Below, in pieces: positions 60,827-64,000 of a stretch of 64,000 bases of DNA. Source of the DNA: CBINFS01 sp966250015 (GTDB taxonomy: Bacteria > Bacteroidota > Rhodothermia > Rhodothermales > DASSAV01); the NCBI GenBank assembly GCA_966250015.1, contig CBINFS010000008.1, forward strand, positions 62,001 through 126,000. Reading direction: 5' to 3'. Within the stretch, counting starts at the first letter, position 1. The number at the start of each line of letters is the position of its first letter. The notes under the pieces are model-generated. The model had not been told where the DNA came from. It saw only the letters and a list, made by a program, of their open reading frames with translations, and did not search any database. A program made the position numbers and the translations under genes.

Positions 60827-62385
60827 CGGCTCACTCCCAGAGTAGGCCACACCATCTGTAGACTTTGAAAGGGTTCACGGCCGATGTATATGGGTACCGC
60901 CTGTTCTCGTGCGAGCTCGTGTCCATCGGCCAACCCTGCATCTTCGACCGAATTGAAAAAGGGCTCGAAGTCTTCCCGGTCGACCCCGAGCGAAATGACC
61001 ACGTTTCCGGGCTTGTCGCCGGGTCCCCAGAGGTAAAAGCTGCTATTCGTACTAACAACTGGCGGAAGGCCATATTTCGGTCCGTAGTAATCGAGCGCAC
61101 CGGCATGCCCGTAGTTGCCACCCACCAGCACCACTTCCTCCCTTTCGGCAGCCGGTAGCCGCTGATACACGTTTGCCACCGACCTGACCATCTCCGCCCA
61201 TCCCAACATATCCGCATAGTCCTGTGGAAGTCGGCTAACCTGCCTCGTTTCTGTCCTGTTTACCGTCTCTGCCATGCCGGACGCTTGCGTGTACGCCGCC
61301 ATAACCTTGGGAGGAAGAATCGGAAGCCCCATTGGGAGGGTCAATAGACCACCCAGTATGAGCAGTACGGCATACACCGGCATGACCCAGTGCACTTTCT
61401 TTTTTTCGAACAGATCCTCAACATAGCAGGCGCCTGCAGCCAGCAACATGGGATACGCCGGTGCAAGGTAGTAGGATTTGCCCTTTGCCCAAAGCAGTGT
61501 CACCAGTACGACGACGTACGTCCAGAAGAGCACACGGTATCGGCCGTCCCGCGCTTTGAACAGGAAAAACAGTCCGGCAAACCAGACCGGAAAAGTGAGC
61601 GGGTGCATGATGAGTGCCTGTTCGGTCAGAAACTCGATTCGGTCGACGTAGACGAGCTGGCTGCTGCTGAGCGCGGCCATGTGCTCAAGAATCGGCCACC
61701 CGTGAATCCACTGCCAGTAAAGATTTGGCAGCACAAAAATCAGCGCGAGGATGCCTGCGATCCACGGCCACTGCGAACGTAATTGCCTCCGTTCACGAGT
61801 GAGGAGCAAGCCTGCGAGCACACCGAATCCGAAAAAGAGCATGCTGTACTTATTCAACAGCCCTAACCCGGCCACAACGCCAAATACCACCCACAGCCGT
61901 CCACTTCCTCCATTCAGAATGCGGATGATGAGGTACGCACCCAACACCCAGAAAAACTGATCGAAAACGACCGGCTGAAATAAATTGCCTCCCCTGAGAT
62001 AGACCGGCGCAATCAACACGCACAGGCCCGAAATCAATACGGCAAATCGTTTGCCCCCCATCTCGCGCGTCATCAAACCCGTCAGTAGCAGGATACCAGT
62101 GCCAAAAATGGCTGGCAAAAGTCTGAGCGAAAAGACGGAATCACCAAACACCGTCCGGGAGAATCGAGCCAGCAGGGCAATTAATGGCGGGACTTCCAGA
62201 TAACCCCAATCGAGCCGGTAGGCCATCGCCATGTAGAGCAGCTCGTCCCGGTGATATTCATAATAGCCGAGACCATTGGTCACGAGATGGAGGAGCAGCT
62301 TGACGGCAATCAGGATGATCAGAATGACGAATCCGTTCTCGATCAATCGTCGCGGTTCCGCCAGGGTGGCTCTATTGGTAGACAT
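60823..62385 (-). CDS. ArnT/PMT-family membrane glycosyltransferase (PMT_2, GT39/GT83-like)
   Basis: 520 residues with about ten membrane helices. N-terminal YYEYHRDELLYMAMAYRLDWGYLEVPPLIALLARF contains the DE motif and the proline loop typical of lipid-sugar dependent transferases; LRLLPAIFGTGILLLTGLMTREMGG follows. The C-terminal about 160 residues form a periplasmic domain. It would move a sugar from a lipid carrier to lipid A, a protein or a glycan in the periplasm. Acceptor unknown. Convergent with the beta-barrel gene. Confidence 0.9.
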   Translation of the reverse strand: MSTNRATLAEPRRLIENGFVILIILIAVKLLLHLVTNGLGYYEYHRDELLYMAMAYRLDWGYLEVPPLIALLARFSRTVFGDSVFSLRLLPAIFGTGILLLTGLMTREMGGKRFAVLISGLCVLIAPVYLRGGNLFQPVVFDQFFWVLGAYLIIRILNGGSGRLWVVFGVVAGLGLLNKYSMLFFGFGVLAGLLLTRERRQLRSQWPWIAGILALIFVLPNLYWQWIHGWPILEHMAALSSSQLVYVDRIEFLTEQALIMHPLTFPVWFAGLFFLFKARDGRYRVLFWTYVVVLVTLLWAKGKSYYLAPAYPMLLAAGACYVEDLFEKKKVHWVMPVYAVLLILGGLLTLPMGLPILPPKVMAAYTQASGMAETVNRTETRQVSRLPQDYADMLGWAEMVRSVANVYQRLPAAEREEVVLVGGNYGHAGALDYYGPKYGLPPVVSTNSSFYLWGPGDKPGNVVISLGVDREDFEPFFNSVEDAGLADGHELAREQAVPIYIGREPFQSLQMVWPTLGVSR

Positions 62386-62496
62386 ATAAATAGGTAATAG
62401 CTCAGCTCGTGGAAGGGTGAAAATAAGGAGCGGAGCACAGGCTATTCAGGTTACCTTCCGGCAAAAAGATGAAAACATCCAGTACCGGTTAGAACC

Positions 62497-63690
62497 TTAC
62501 AAGTTTGGGGTCTCCGGGCTTCGAACGATTGCCCCTTTGTGGACGACCCACAACAATTCGTTTAGAACAGCGAAGTTTTCGAGGGGGTTGCCGGCTACGA
62601 CGATGAAATCTGCCTGCTTGCCCGGCTCCAGCGTTCCCACCGTGTCGAGAAGTCGACAGACCATTGCGCCGTTTCGTGTGCCGGCAACGATGATTTGCAT
62701 GGGCGTCATCCCCGCTTCCTGCATGAGCTCCATTTCACGAATCGGCATCCCGATACTGTCGTGACTGGATGCCGCATCGTCACCAAGCGCGACGATCCCT
62801 CCCGCCTGAACGAACCGCCGAAGGTTACCGATCTGGATTTTCCTGATGTCCGGGTAATTACCACTCGTGGGATGCAGGGTGGGAACGAGAATCATCCCGG
62901 CATCGACCATTCGGACGATCACGGAGTCAGGAAGACGATCCTGAACCATGTGATTTGCACCGTCAACGCCTGCTTCGAGCGCCCTTTTTAGTAGGTCCGT
63001 TTTGGTGACGTGGGCGGAAACGGGTATGCCCCGGGCATGGGCAGTCTGTACAATGGCCTTCAATTCTTCCTTCGAGAGCGTTGGAATACCGCCCAAGTCT
63101 TCCAGTGCTACTTTGATGACATCGGCGCCGAGGTCAAGCAACGCGTTGATCTGCATTTCCGCATCTTCAGGGGAGGTCACGGTTACTCCGGGATAATTCC
63201 GTATCGCGATCGGGTAACCATTCGGCACGGTCACGACGGGACCTGCTCCCACCAGGTTTGGCAGCAAGGGATCCTGGTTCACCAGGTCACGATAGTGAAA
63301 GTAGATATGGATTTCCCCGGGATACCCGAGATCCCGAAGCGTCGTGACACCCGCCCAAATCCAGTCTCTGAGGGATTTCGGGTCCAGCCCTGTGTGAACG
63401 TGTGCATTGACAAATCCCGGGAGAATGGCCGCACCTTCTACGTCAACAATCCTGGCATTCCGCGGTATCGAGATCTCTGCCGCGGATCCAACCGCTATGA
63501 TTTCTCCATTCCGAAATACAATGCGGCCATTTTTGACGGGCGCACCACCAGTGCCGTCGATAAGGGTACCGTTAATGAAGGCGATCGGCCTTGCATTGCT
63601 ATGCTGTGCGTGCCCGTGTGACGTGAATAGAAAATGGGGGCAAAGAAACAGGAAGAAAAAAGCGAGTCGGATGAAAACAGGGTATCGCAT
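62497..63690 (-). CDS. Exported amidohydrolase (imidazolonepropionase-like)
   Basis: 397 residues. Signal peptide MRYPVFIRLAFFFLFLCPH to HAQ. The mature enzyme has a small beta-sandwich and a metal-dependent TIM barrel: ILPGFVNAHVHTGLDP (HxH metal pair), VIKVALEDLGG (bridging Lys), GIPVSAHVTKTD (His), DGANHMVQD (His) and GGIVALGDDAASSHDSIGMP (catalytic Asp). GTLEPGKQADFIVVAGNPLEN is the typical end. Likely hydrolyses an amide, lactam or peptide-like bond in the periplasm. Substrate unknown; upstream promoter faces the DUF7009-like gene. Confidence 0.9.
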   Translation of the reverse strand: MRYPVFIRLAFFFLFLCPHFLFTSHGHAQHSNARPIAFINGTLIDGTGGAPVKNGRIVFRNGEIIAVGSAAEISIPRNARIVDVEGAAILPGFVNAHVHTGLDPKSLRDWIWAGVTTLRDLGYPGEIHIYFHYRDLVNQDPLLPNLVGAGPVVTVPNGYPIAIRNYPGVTVTSPEDAEMQINALLDLGADVIKVALEDLGGIPTLSKEELKAIVQTAHARGIPVSAHVTKTDLLKRALEAGVDGANHMVQDRLPDSVIVRMVDAGMILVPTLHPTSGNYPDIRKIQIGNLRRFVQAGGIVALGDDAASSHDSIGMPIREMELMQEAGMTPMQIIVAGTRNGAMVCRLLDTVGTLEPGKQADFIVVAGNPLENFAVLNELLWVVHKGAIVRSPETPNL

Positions 63691-63901
63691 CGTTGTCCGA
63701 AGAGTTTACCCGTTCCAAGCCGCAACTCATAGTCACCATCTGTACGCAACTCGCGACCTGCAGCTTTTCGACGCCGGTCCGATTGGTTCGATATTTCAAC
63801 CGAGCACTCTGCCGTTCAGGGCAGAAATATCCCTGATGAAATAGTATACTGTATCGAGGAAACTTGCATCACCGTCCGAAAATCTTCCCTGGAGCGCGAT
63901 C

Positions 63902-64000
63902 ATGAAGCTACGTATCCACGGCGATTCGCTTCGCCTACGCCTTTCACCCTCCGAAATCGACACTCTAATGGGAGCAGGCAGGATTGAAGAAACGATACAC
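63902..64000 (+). CDS. DUF7009-like protein (partial, C-terminus outside window)
   Basis: First 33 residues of a gene cut by the window edge: starts MKLRIHGDSLRLRLSPSEI. The ATG at 63902 has GGAG 8-9 nt upstream. The opening resembles small proteins annotated DUF7009, known only as a conserved family. Divergent from the amidohydrolase gene. Low certainty because only the beginning is visible. Confidence 0.6.
   Translation, partial: MKLRIHGDSLRLRLSPSEIDTLMGAGRIEETIH

Overview
This 64 kb window reads as chromosomal DNA of a Gram-negative bacterium of the Bacteroidota/Rhodothermota kind. The evidence is a SusC/SusD pair, a FecI-type sigma, FecR and TonB-receptor trio, a Por/T9SS-type C-terminal sorting tail, many lipoproteins and Tat-exported sugar enzymes, moderate GC, and visible Shine-Dalgarno sequences at several starts (SusC, PrkA, YeaH, GH16). 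A Rhodothermales-like heterotroph is my best guess, but no rRNA or other marker is present to prove it. I saw no tRNA, rRNA, CRISPR array, insertion sequence or phage gene.

Layout. 1-6.5 kb: a SusC/SusD uptake pair bracketed by two short lipoproteins that consist only of a TonB plug domain (one is cut by the window edge). 6.6-13 kb: a leftward sugar operon, galT - GHMP sugar kinase - sodium/sugar symporter - Gfo/Idh oxidoreductase - NagB/AgaI-type deaminase, followed by a 13-codon mini-ORF and a terminator. 13.2-20 kb: a Tat-exported TIM-barrel protein, CstA, a lone ABC ATPase and a GH78 alpha-L-rhamnosidase. 20-24.7 kb: a nitrite/NO module, with an Rrf2/NsrR-like regulator divergent from nirK, nirV, a CusF-SCO fusion and the Fe-S repair protein RIC, with two 24-bp dyads between regulator and nirK. 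24.7-33.4 kb: a GPH sugar transporter with a GH1 beta-glucosidase, a copper-delivery set (SCO, PCuAC, cupin), HiPIP, an ion transporter and transketolase.

33.5-42.8 kb is the most interesting block. An ECF sigma, FecR and TonB receptor operon is followed by a Rieske protein, a b561-like membrane protein, YceI and a secreted protein made of six CHRD repeats, each exactly 369 nt long. The same 32-bp promoter-like element lies upstream of the sigma gene and of the Rieske gene, which suggests one regulon. 42.8-48.6 kb: the PrkA-YeaH-SpoVR stress trio, a MOSC protein and a MazG-like protein. 48.9-64 kb: an M13 peptidase lipoprotein, an unknown lipoprotein, two more exported TIM-barrel sugar enzymes, cyclophilin, an alpha/beta hydrolase, a HEAT-like protein, a Tat-exported Gfo/Idh oxidoreductase, a GH16 glucanase, a small beta-barrel, an ArnT-like glycosyltransferase, an exported amidohydrolase and the start of a DUF7009-like gene.

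Taken together, the window describes an organism that binds and degrades plant or algal polysaccharides at its surface (SusCD, GH78, GH1, GH16), imports the sugars with sodium- or proton-coupled carriers, handles rare sugars with exported oxidoreductases and isomerases, and carries a compact copper nitrite reductase system with NO-damage repair.
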